A stretch of DNA of 64,000 bases from Mastigias papua. Lineage: Eukaryota; Cnidaria; Scyphozoa; Rhizostomeae; Mastigiidae. The notes beneath the pieces are model-generated. The model was not told where the DNA came from and made no database searches. It worked only from the letters and a program-made list of their open reading frames with translations. Every line of letters begins with the position of its first letter. Positions within the stretch are counted from its first letter, which is position 1. Below, in pieces: positions 49,217-60,259 of the stretch. The position numbers and the translations under genes are program-made. Location: contig OZ025269.1 in assembly GCA_964019165.1 (NCBI GenBank), positions 18,827,687 through 18,891,686 on the forward strand, given 5' to 3'.

Positions 49217-49636
49217 TTTAGAACATGATTGTGTATAACATAGTATACCATAGTATACCAATGTATAGCGTGGTATGATATTGTACTGTGTGATATGTCA
49301 CAATATAATATGGCAAAACATGGCATGACATGTTATAGCTGTGGTTCTTGCGAAGGGTTCCAAGGGGACTGTGAAGGAAGTGAGAGGGCCTCTAGAGGCT
49401 GCTTTTGCTTGTTCAACTCGTTTTGTTAGTCTAAATCACTGTTTACGTTTTTTTCCCGTGAAAGTATGTCAAGTATAGCATCAGTTTTTCCCTCCAGGGA
49501 GACCATGATTCAAAAAGTATACTGTAGGGGACCGCCATACAGAATGATTTGGAAAGTTTGGGAACCACTGTGGTATAGTATGGTTGCAATATGATATATC
49601 AAGATATAATACATGAAATGATAAATAATTTATGTA

Positions 49637-49682
<46 letters not shown>

Positions 49683-49810
49683 TCATGATAAAGTATGGTG
49701 TAACTTAGTGCAATAGAGTTTAAGGAAGATGATGTTGTAAAGTATAGAAATACATAACACAATGCAATATAACATGAACTAACGTTCTATAGTATGGCAT
49801 GAAATACTTT
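49217..49810 (+). repeat. degenerate AT-rich tandem repeat (GTATAGTATGGTAT-like)
   Basis: Loose repetition of GTATACCATAGTATACC- and GATATGTCACAATATAATATG-type words flanks and includes a hAT-like insertion at 49339-49570 and a (TA)n tract at 49638-49680. It begins just after the KCNH stop codon. Confidence 0.6.
49331..49578 (+). mobile_element. hAT-like MITE, 232 bp
   Basis: The right end is TTTGGGAACCACTG, the reverse of the common hAT terminus CAGTGGTTCCCAAA. The left end CTGTGGTTCTTGCG is a diverged match. Flanking 8-mers TGTTATAG (49331-49338) and TGGTATAG (49571-49578) match at 7 of 8. It inserted into the AT-rich tandem repeat. Confidence 0.75.
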
Positions 49811-50067
49811 AATATGTTTGTACATTACGTATCTTGCATGAAAACAATAAAAATGTCAAGGAGATTTTGCTGTCGATCACGCGATACCATCAGTAGAGAT
49901 TCCCTATCACTTTCAGGCTGTCATCGTTTGCGCAACTCCGTTCTTATAAGCACAAATTAATCGATTAGACGTCCTATTTTAGTGAATTATTTTCCAGACA
50001 ATTTTCTTAATTTCATCCAACAGCCAATGTTGTATAACGTGAATATGTGTGTTACTGTCCACTTTAG

Positions 50068-50874
50068 GCATGACACTTTTTGAGACAAGTCCAGCGCGAG
50101 ATACTCGTAAATACAACAGGGTACCGAAGTATGCAAGTAGGGATTCAATAGTTTCGGACCTAGTACGCGCGATAGATGGCTTTCATGTCAGAAGTTTAGT
50201 GATACATTTGAAGGTAAAACAAAACCTTGACCAATCGACAGATTCTCCTTGCGAAAACTGAAATAAAATCGATGTAGTATTAGATGAGAAGTGAGGTATA
50301 TTTTATGAGAATTGAGTAATTTAGCTGTAGCTAAACCTTGAATACACGCAGTCCGCTTTCTTTGTATACCTTTTAGGATTCGTTACTCTTGGCAATGTTG
50401 TAACCTCTGCCTGACCTTCACCGGCTTAAATGGAAGTAGTAAATTATTACCGACAGATCTCACGAGAGATATGCAGTTACTTTTTGTATCATAAACTTAA
50501 GTAGTATTATTTAACTGCAGCGTAATTTCCTAATTCCTTGACAGTTATGGATACATTGATACACTTGTTTCTCTTGTGAGCAATAGTTTCATTAACTGAG
50601 GTAGGCCCTTGGTTTGGTTAAACATCTTTGCAATTAAAGCACAACAGACCTCTTTTAAGTATAAAGTTTACTGTGTACATAGCTGTAATACGTTTGTACT
50701 TGATGATTTGACTTCTATTTCGTCAATTCTATTAATACATTTTCAATCAGCTACTTGTTGTCATTGCTGACTTACCCATTTGCTCCTTCGCTCACGGTTT
50801 GTCTATCTATTTCCTTTTATATTCCTGTCACGTCACTCTCAACCGATCCTTTACTTGAGCGGTTTACTTTTTAG

Positions 50875-50932
<58 letters not shown>

Positions 50933-53900
50933 GTTGAATGAATGATTGAATCATTGAGTGGTTGAGTGAAAAATTGATTGACTGATTAGACCTTTCAATC
51001 ATTCATCTATTCGGTCGTTTAGTCGATTTATTTATGCTCATAAGGAATTATAGCCCCTTTATTGACGCACCAGCTCTTCTCTTTCCATTGGTTGTACCAG
51101 ATAGTCGCTTTTATCACGTGGGACCATTCACTCATTCATTCATTTATTCATTCATTTATTCATTCGTTCGTTCATTTGTTCTTTCATTCCTTCATAGTTA
51201 TTTATTTTCCCATCGACTCCACTTCTGGCCTAAGCCTAAACAATCAAGTTTCTTTTTTAATGTCTGAATTTGTAACAGCGATAATGAACTTGTATACTAG
51301 CAGTGTATCCAATATTATACATACATTGATTGACAAACGCTAAGATTGGGTAGGCATAATCTAGATAGATCCGTGTAATCCGGTTTCACGCTACATTGTT
51401 AAATTGGCGTCGCCTCTTATCCCATTTAATCAATCATAATTCACCAGCCTTTCGCGTTTATCAAATTTTCTATGCTTGATTATTCACTCAGCTCATATCT
51501 ACGACCCGTGGTATGTGCTTTTGCTTTAAGATAATAAGCCCTCGGAACATAGAGATAAAATCTATCTTCCCTCTCAATCTATTATTGTTCTGTACACTCA
51601 AATCTCCTTCTGAAATTAAGAGCCCATGAATTCGATGCTGTTCTATGATAATGTAAATTAGAACCTCGTTTTGATAATAAGGTCTAATGACTTTTCGACA
51701 CTCAGAGGTGATTGGAAGTCAAGCTCGTCAGTTGCACAGAACATTGGAAAGGGAGCTGTCGTATTTGAACTCCACAGTAGTTCTCATCGCCTTGGGGCAG
51801 TTAGAGTTGCATTTCATCAACACAAATAGTTCGATTTTTTCAAATCGCGAGTCTAGCTACCAGAGAACCTAAAGATCTTTATTTGCTTGCTGCAGAATAT
51901 TTTAGGTACAATTTTGGATTCCATCAAGCGCTGCTTTGATTGACCTTCGTCACATGGATAGAATCTGACTTTTTGAGTGAGTGACTTAACGTTTTGTTGA
52001 GAGATAACACTGAAAGTGTATGAAATATGTGGAATGCAAACAGAATTCAATAGGAGTCTTCTTTAGAAGAGTTGCCCCAGACACATATGAAGATCAAGAG
52101 TTTATCAACATCAAAGGAACCAAGGCTTCTGGGTAGAGTGGTGGTACTTACAATAAGAAGTGATATACTGAATACAGTACTGGCATTGCCACGTCAGTTT
52201 TGATCGAGAAGAAGAGGAAAGAAGATTCAAGGTAATATAATGTTATTTCGTGGAATTTCATCTCTCACTTTGCTTCTCTTCTTGGATATCTTCTTCGACT
52301 TCGTCTTGTAACCTCTGAGGGTCTTGAAATCAGCCTCAAGCTCTAATTAAAGCCTTCATATACTTAGAGTCAGATAGAGCTTGTAAACATGTCATACAAC
52401 ATTAATGGGAAAATAACACACGGCTTTATCAAATAACAAATTCATTTGTCCTAGTACTTAAGTTTGACTTTGAATAATTGGTGAAATGTGTGGAAATGAT
52501 TGACTCTGAAGAGCTGGTATCGAAGGGAAGCCTCTAAGTCATACGGTGATAGTAGATTTCTAGCAAACTAGGCGTATCCTTCGGTCATTCAGGTATAAAG
52601 AAGAGCCCCCTACCGAGGCTTGTCTCCAATGTTGTCAAATTTACTTTTATCAAATCGAAAAACAACTGGATGTAATCATTTTAAGGATCAACAAAATGAA
52701 GATCAGTTTGTGGCAAATGAAAAGGAACAACTTATTGAATAAGGACAATGCCCCGTGTATGGAAATTCAATTCGAGGTTTGCCTGTTGATATAGTATTAG
52801 CCTCTTGTGCAAACAATATAAAAGAGTTAAACTTCTGTTCTCAAAGTTCGGTGTGATTTAGCATACCATGAAATAAAATGATAGGTTATAGATCATTTGC
52901 TAATCTGAAACATAAATCGTTATGGCTCTGCTGTTGTGTTTGCCTTCCGTCCTATAGTTAAGGCTGGCCTCTGAGACTGACTAAGGACCATAGGAGGAAC
53001 AATAACGATGATGATATCTGCCAAATTGATGACGCTGCTAAAACAACGTTAGTAGCCTGTTAGACGATAGTTTTGGCCAAATAGATTAATTACATAGAAC
53101 TCTATATGCAGATGGTTAACTCTGTTTTGGAAAATCAGGTAACGACAGCCAGGTACAGGAAAGAACTGGCAACTTCATGTGGCCAGATTCATAGGCTCGA
53201 TGGGCCTTTCTTCAACATCATACAGTGAGTGACACGAGGTGCAATTGTTAATATGACAAGAAATGTACCATAGAAATACTCAAAGAGGTGATCTGATTTA
53301 CCACCGTTTTTAGAAGGTAGCGTTTCAGGGTGGCATACGTTTCATTTCAAACAGAGCTAGTCCCTTTACGAGTCGGAGACCTCGTTCCATGTTCGATCTA
53401 CCCGACAGGTCAGTCTACCTATGGTTAGCTATAACCACAGTGTAAATGTGGATTCGAACCTAGTTGAGTTACCATTAATATATGCGACTTGAATCTCGAA
53501 AATTAATGCTAGTATCGGTTACTTAAGGAAAATAGATAAGCGGAATAAGGCTGCTCATTGGACTCTAACAGGACTTTCAACACATCTTATATCGACCTTT
53601 TAAATAGTCAGGAAAAGAATTGGCTACCCTATCTCACGAAGCGGATAGTTTGTGATGAGAGTGCTTGTTACAGAAGCTCCTCAACCTACTGGGCTCGCAC
53701 GTAATTTTCTGTATAAGTTAGAATTGCAAACTACATAATGATAAAAGCTCACAAATAGAAGTGGGATGTCTAGGAGTATAAGTTCTCTCCATTATTTAGG
53801 TATTAAAAACCCCTCAAGTAATACTTATTTATTCAAATATTCAACTACTATGCCATTGCGTTCTGCGAAGTTCCATGTGTCCATGTTTATGCTACAGTAA

Positions 53901-54705
53901 CTGAACAGCAATTAATATAAGATGGTGATCTATACACCGTTGGACTATTTGACATTGCTTGTATGTAGCCAAGCGATAGGTTACCATACAATTGTGCTTC
54001 TGTATTCTGGAACACAGTCAGCTCCTTGTTTGCCTGACAAGCACACTACATAGGAAGGACCAATAAACTGCAACCATCAAAACATGCCCATCAGCAGAAA
54101 TTTTTACTGTGACTGATTGATCATTGAAGCACAGAGTATAATATATATTTAATTTAACATTTGCTATAAAATACTTATATTGCCAATAAAGGCCTGCTAT
54201 TTCCAGTTTTCTAAATAGCAATTTAATAAGAATCAAAAATACCGTCTGCGTGTTAAGCAAATCTAAAACGAAACATTCCAAGTTTTTCGTTATTGGCACG
54301 TTTTATGGTGGGGCCCTTCTAAATCATAGGGAATCGTTGCCATAATGAAACTTCCTAGTGTCTCGTAGACGGGGAAGATTTCTCACTCGATGTGACAAAA
54401 CACCAGACAGAGATATAAGTATTATGCATATACGAGCTCGGAGGATATTGTTACAGAATTATGACTCTTCGTTAGAAGAGCTGCTTGGAAAAAGGGAAGA
54501 ACAGTCGATCCATGAAAAAGCTTGCAAGAGCTATATGTTTTTTTGCATTTTTGTGTGTAGTGTTTGTTTTAAATTGCCGCATAGTATGTTGCTAGTTAGT
54601 ATATTGAAAGTGTTGTTGGCAAGACGTATATTTCAAGGAATACATTATATTCCACCGTGCTCTGTGGAGTTCCCTTGCAAAGCTGTTAGTTTTATAAGAA
54701 TCTAG
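50068..54705 (+). CDS. candidate unrecognised gene, six phase-compatible exons, ~302 aa (partial; weak TEDC1-like resemblance)
   Basis: Proposed exons: 50068-50213 (in frame from ATG 50070), 51708-51799, 52067-52132, 52593-52776, 53139-53224, 54369-54705 (TAG). Every join keeps the frame open; the last four exons connect with phases 2, 0 and 2 at AG/GT borders. The translation looks like real protein: EDQEFINIKGTKASG, TEACLQCCQIYFYQIEKQLD, ARYRKELATSCGQIHRLDG, then DISIMHIRARRILLQNYDSS. The IEKQLD to LWQMKRN helix and the PDRDISIM to LLGK helix faintly recall the C-terminal half of TEDC1 (a tubulin delta/epsilon complex protein of centrioles), but I compared only from memory. The donor at 51799 is weak (CA|GTTAGA). 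The first exon may not be the true start. The last exon becomes unusually hydrophobic after residue block KACKSY, so a further splice is possible. It ends only about 75 bases before the Tlx start codon. Confidence 0.5.
50875..50945 (+). repeat. (TGAT)n microsatellite
   Basis: TGAT/TGGT repeat in intron 1 of the candidate gene. Confidence 0.96.
51128..51200 (+). repeat. (ATTC)n microsatellite
   Basis: ATTC/GTTC/TTTATTC tetramer repeat. The Phe-Ile-His-Ser frames over it are artefacts. Confidence 0.92.
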
Positions 54706-54781
54706 CTATTGCTCTTCAATCAGAAATTTTACTTTAAGCTTAATAATGGAATGAAGTTTTGCTTTTATTACGAACAGGGTT

Positions 54782-57002
54782 ATGGACCCTTCATTGGGAA
54801 GCAATGAGAATCAGAGCGAAGAGAAAGAACTGTCCTTTTCAATCAGTCGAATCCTGCAAAGCACCTGTAGTATAAAGAAAGTAGAAATTAATCGCAAAGA
54901 TGCGATGACATGCAGATGTGCCGTCGAACTTCATGGTTGCAAGTGCACAGATACTACACAAGTTCACAAAATAAACGGAGATGGAACGCAGGAGACAAGG
55001 TTGCCCTACCCATGGCAGATGCTCACCAAACAGTCAAGTAAGCTCTACTTTTAATCATTCTCCATTCATTTTTATGCACCATTCTCTCAAGATATCTGGG
55101 GTAGCACTAGTTACGTTCGTACTTACTGGAGTATATGATAAATAAATTCTGTAAAATTAGTAAAACTCATTTCTTACTTACGTGCTAAAGTATCCGACAT
55201 TGTTCCTACCTAATGGAAAAGTCGATCCTCCTCTGAAGCTGATGGATGTTTTTTTACACGTAACCTACCACAAGGCCTAGCTCTAAAAGTTCCTTATTTT
55301 TGGACCTGTATTGATCACATTCTAGTACCAAATGTCCTTTGATAGTTCTTCAACTTTAACTACACGTCTTAGTGCTACATAGTGCTGAATGATAAGACGG
55401 ACACTATAGATACCCCAAGTTTCAATGGTAACTTAGCTATGAACAACTTGCTATAAGGATAACATACAATTTATGCGAATCCGGCTGTTTCTTAGTTCTC
55501 GATGCTTGTTTGCAGCGATAACAATAGTCGAAACTAAACAGTTCCTTAGGGGTTTTTTCTGGTAGTTTGGAAGTTCCGTTCACTTTTGGCTTTCTACACA
55601 TGGGCTCGTTATATAAAACAGCTCCTTATGAAAAACGAGCGGCGTTTAACATTATTCGAAGGGCAACAAACAAAACATCAGAAGAGAATGAACAGTACAC
55701 TCAAGCTATTTGGCAGCACTTGTATGCAGTGGAATGAAAGGCCACCATACGAATGTATTTTTGTATCCTAGAAGGCACTTAGCTCCTTGTTTGTCTGAAA
55801 GATGTAGAATAAATGGGAAGATGCAATTAAGTGGAACGGCCATTACATGCACAGCAACAGAAGGCTTTCTGCACCTCTGATTGATCATTTAGAGTTTTAA
55901 TAAGGAACGTACCAAAGAGAATACACGCTTTTTATTGCAAAGATTTTTTCCCTTAATTACCCTAAATACTTAACTACCTTTTTCATGATTTCAGTACTAA
56001 AACGGTCCTACAACAGTGTTGCACAGGCGGACAAACATCATAAGACATAACACCGAACTACATAGAAAAGTATCATAGAAAATCTGGACAAATGTACATC
56101 AAGGAAATAGTGGGATTGCGTAATAATTGGAACTTTAAATGTGCATCAGCTTATCTCGTGCTCTCATTTTTTATATTTTTTATTGGTACACTTGATTGTT
56201 TATATATGAATGATTTATACTTCCATATTGTACAGTTCTTTGTGAAAAATTGATTGATAAGAAAGTAGTACTCGACTGCTCAAAAAGTTGAGAAAGTTCA
56301 TCACTAGATTTCAGAGACCTAAGAAAGTTTATGAGTTCGTATTGATTTTAAAAATTCAAATTTTCACACAAATCCACCAATTTACGTAATTTGTATAGGT
56401 TACAGTTTCACCTGTTTATCAATGTATTCCAGTGCTTTGCTTGTGTGATGCATTTCTGCTCTTGTAACACCATAGTGGTACGCAATTTCAAAAGTCTTGC
56501 TAACAAGGTCTTAAGAAAGTTTTTGTACTGAAATCATGAAAAACTTAAGAAAGACTCAGCACTGGGTGAAAAAGTTTAATTATAATAAAATGCGTTTCCC
56601 TGTTAACCCAACATTTACTCGAAAGTGTCTTTATCGAGCGTACATATCCTTCTGCCAGATCGACGAATTGGCCACCCGTACCAAAGTAGAGCTGTGCCAA
56701 AGAGGAAGAAACCACGAACAACGTTTTCGAGAGCACAGATTACAGAATTAGAAGACCTGTTTGCAGAGAAAAAATACCTGACTTCTTCAGAGAGACAGAA
56801 GGTGGCTGAATATCTACACTTATCTGATTGCCAGGTGAAAACATGGTTTCAGAATCGAAGAACCAAATGGAAAAGGGAGACTGAAGAAGAGAAGGAGGAA
56901 CAAAGGCATGCTTTGAGTAGGACAATAATGAGTTTGCAAAAAGAACGAATGATTTCATTCCAAGAATTTCACCATGTCTCTTGTGGTTCAACGATGACCT
57001 AG
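54782..57002 (+). CDS. Tlx: Tlx (T-cell leukemia homeobox) homeodomain transcription factor, 2 exons, 199 aa
   Basis: Exons 54782-55037 and 56659-57002; the 600 coding bases close at TAG. An in-frame TGA lies upstream at 54752. Tlx proteins are nuclear DNA-binding regulators of cell fate, often repressors. Residues 17-26 ([10 protein letters not shown]) form an Eh1 motif for Groucho/TLE binding. LPYPWQM at 74-80 matches the FPW element of Tlx, and the splice joins it to [10 protein letters not shown] (85-94), the conserved Tlx pre-homeodomain block. The homeodomain spans 101-160, with W148, F149, N151 and R153 at positions 48, 49, 51 and 53. Position 47 is Thr (T147), the hallmark of the Tlx/Hox11 class. 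The tail [20 protein letters not shown] parallels the vertebrate sequence after the homeodomain. An AG at 54777 leaves room for a 5' untranslated exon. The protein is shorter than vertebrate TLX1-3. Confidence 0.95.
55255..55450 (-). mobile_element. diverged AAGGAACC-family MITE relic in the Tlx intron
   Basis: AAGGCCTAGCTCTAAAAGTT and CCTTATTTTTGGACCTG are the reverse complement of the right part of the 42398-42814 element. Further AAGGAAC/CTCCTTAT remnants reach about 55925. Element limits are unclear. Confidence 0.5.
56247..56572 (+). repeat. interspersed repeat, copy without microsatellite
   Basis: Shares AAGAAAGTAGTACTCGACTG, AGAAAGTTCA and the closing GTACTGAAATCATGAAAAAC-like text with 1206-1600. 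It lies directly upstream of the Tlx homeodomain exon, so it may supply branch-point or tract sequence to that splice. Confidence 0.6.
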
Positions 57003-58797
57003 TAGGAAAGTACTTGGGTCACCGAGAGCTGTTATGGGGCCCGGAAAAATTAAAGATTGCGCTACTGTAAAGTTTAAAAGTCACTAAAGAATCATTTCAT
57101 GGCTTTTGGGGACCCCTCCCAGGCTTGGAGCTCAGGACAATCTGTCCCACCTGCCCCTTCTCGAAGAGTCTCCTACTAATATGTAGCGTGTAACTGCTAC
57201 TTAAAAATTAAGACCTTTGCTCACAGTCAGTTGATCTTATATGGATAGCATGAATTTGGCTTAAGCATTGCTTCCCGTCGCACAGGAGAGAACATTCGCA
57301 CCAGAAAATCAATCATAATAGACTTGTACAGTTCCTAGCACTGGTGGCCAAATGAATCGATTCCATTTAGTTGCTACAATAGGGTGTGGAACAACTGTAC
57401 CTGTAAGTAATAGTGAATTAAAATTTTTCAACTGTGCATACTTTGTTGGAAGTGACGACTTGGGATATAGCGCTTTTACGGTATTCCTATTAGCGGATAA
57501 ATTTCTCCAATAATGGAAATTCCTTAAAAGTGCTATATTTTTTGTGACTATGCCCTTTAGAAATATGTGTAGAAAGTAGGCAACACGCATCCTACGTTCA
57601 TAATTATAAAATCACAATATCTTTTTAAATGATGTTAGAATCACCCTAGAGAGTATCAATGTCTCCTTGAAGCAGCTTTTAAGTGGCCAAACAGCTGGGC
57701 AAAGTCTTTGAGGCCACAACTTTAAAATGCATTGGATCTACTGGGACTGTGTAGTATGTTGAAAAAAATGCCCGACTTTTAAATGCTTAATTGTCACATC
57801 GGGTTAAAGCCATTGAAAATACACGCAGTAATAAATATAAGACTTTTTCTTTTTTATCGAGAATCCCCTTGGCATATCTCTGATTACTGTAAAAAAATCC
57901 CAATGAAAAATCCACACAGAAACATCACAAACAACTATAATCTGTGTAAGCATGTTATCGACATTTTTCATACGCATTAATCACTTCGTTCTTGCTGAGG
58001 TCGTTCTGATGGTTTTGCTTCATTGTCATGGCTTTCAAGCGCTCAAAATGTCAGCCAGTCTGATTAACAGTATCGAGAGTTGAATTCCATGTTAAAGAGG
58101 ATTGTTTAAATCAATTCACATCAAAACTGTATACCTAATCTCATTCCTATTCAAATTTACCTTTTAATTTCCTTATTTAATATTATTAATTTACTTAGTG
58201 CAGAAAGACCGATATGATTTGAGCCGTGCTTTGAAAGACAAAATCCATTGACAAATATTGAATTGAAATTTTCCTTGCCGATTAAACACTTGAGATTTTA
58301 AAGATACCACTCAAGTGTTTTGGTTTAGACTAATGGCAAATATTCATTGATTCAATTAAGTCGTGTTTTCATTCTGAAAGTTGAATAACTTACATAAATC
58401 TTGCATGTCGCCTATTTGTCAGTTTGTCTCTTCATTGTCAAAGGGACATTTGCACGTAACACTACAGACCTTACATGAGAAGAGAATAGCCCAAAAAGGT
58501 AAGGAGTACTTCGTGGGTAGATGGGTACACAGATCTGTGCACGAATGAAATGCACTCATGCCACGACTGACATAAATAAAAACCAAATCCAAGAATTCTA
58601 ATGTTGTGTGTTATGCTACTGAGGCGGTACAGGACTGGGGGGACGTGTTCCCAGTTTTCTCCAGGATCACTGCTTTAATTCTTTCAAATTTGAGTAGCAA
58701 AGTGTGAAGAGGAGGGAGGTCTTGAGCAAGATATAATGCATTGCTATGCCAAATCATTGTTGCTTGCATAACTGTTTGTCAGGCTTTAGTTCCGTAT
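57003..58797. other. 3' flank of Tlx, no gene recognised
   Basis: No recognisable exon. Text at 57105-57175 (C-rich, CCACCTGCCCC) resembles 39360-39390 and may be another transposable-element relic. Confidence 0.35.
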
Positions 58798-59051
58798 TTA
58801 GGGACCGGTCAATAATTCTTCCAGGGGAGGGGGTGGCAGACATCTAGGATTGGGAACAAAATTCTGCACACTCAGAGGGAGGGGGTGGAAAATAAAGAGC
58901 ATTTTAAAAGAAAGAGTATCAAGTTTCTTCTGAAGTTCTGGAGTGGGGACCAAAATTTCTACTTAAATTTGGGAGGGGGACGAAAATTCCATCAAATAGA
59001 TGAGAATGTCTTCCACCCCCTCCCCACAAGTAATTATTGACCCGTGTCTTA
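58798..59051 (+). mobile_element. TTA-flanked MITE, second family
   Basis: The 248-bp element at 58801-59048 has ends GGGACCGGTCAATAATT and AATTATTGACCCGTGTC (14 of 17 inverted match) and TTA at 58798-58800 and 59049-59051. The termini echo the 24728/26101 family, but the interior (GGAGGGGGTGG, TCCACCCCCTCCCC) differs. Confidence 0.75.
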
Positions 59052-60259
59052 CTGTACGCTGTACGTAAGGGTGGGGTCCAAAAGGGCACAGTCTATGAAA
59101 TCCCACGTTTGTGGTGGCTGCTTCTCACCTGTTGTAGTTATATTTTTACTGCAAACAGAGAAGATCGGGGGAGGGGGGGTCTAGGCAGGACAGTATAGAG
59201 AACAAAAATTTTTTGCATTAACGCTAATGAAGAGGGACGACCTTGCTAGGGCCTCACTCATATACTTTTCTCCAGATAAAGCACATAATTTAATGCATTG
59301 AAATTAGTGTGACATTTTCAGTTAGAATTCAGAAATCAGGCTAACTAAAATATGAGCACACCAACTTATGGATTACCTTCCAATTCAAACAACCAATGGC
59401 AGTGGATAAATACCTTAATATGTCCAATACAGCAACTGTTCATGACAATATGCATGACAGTACATTAATAAAAAAGAGCAAAGCAAATTGAGTACCAGCA
59501 TTCTCTGTCCAGGGCATAACACTACTTCCAACTGGGTCGACTTTATCTCACAAATTCAGACTAGGGACGTTTACTTCTGATACAGAACTATGGAGTAGCA
59601 AAGCTGACAAAAATACTTTCAATAAATTTCCTGTACACTTCTTGGAAAAAACATACTTTCTTTCCTGCTTTCCAGTACTCTATCCAAATCATTTTACCTT
59701 TTCAATTTCATCGTACTTTTCATCCAACCAACTTGGGTAATTTTCTGCAAACTTGTATAAAATGCTCTACACATGTAAAAATGTTTCATACTTTCCTCGT
59801 TTTCAAACCGAAGATAGTGTCGAAAACTTGTTTACAAGTATAGAAAATTTGCATAAGTATAGATAATTTTAAGCAAGTTTCCAGACAATTAGCAAAGTTG
59901 GTTGCATGAAAAGCACGGTGAATATGAAAGGATAAAAAAATGTATATGCAGCACTTGGAAACAATGAAAGAAAGAATGTCTTTTCTAACAAGTACACACC
60001 ATTCATTAAAAGTATTTCTCTCAGACTCGCCATTCAATAAACACCATTGCTTCAGACCAGATAGACTACAAATACAGCTGAAAATAGTTCATCACACTTG
60101 GTCAAAAAGTACAACTGTATTCACCAGAATTATTATAAGCATCAACCTACATAACCAATACACAATCCTACCTAAAAACTACCACAAGGTCATAGCCTTA
60201 CTTCAGATTGTATTCAAAAGCTGCTTCAACATCGAAGCGTAAACCTTCCAAGGATCAAA
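59052..60259. other. intergenic, no gene recognised
   Basis: The 100-residue open frame at 59940-60242 has no visible domain and its end abuts the satellite. Nothing else can be supported. Confidence 0.35.

Noticed and set aside
59940..60242. 100-residue plus-strand gene
   Set aside because: No domain, no splice partners, and its 3' end lies next to the satellite; it is indistinguishable from a chance open frame.
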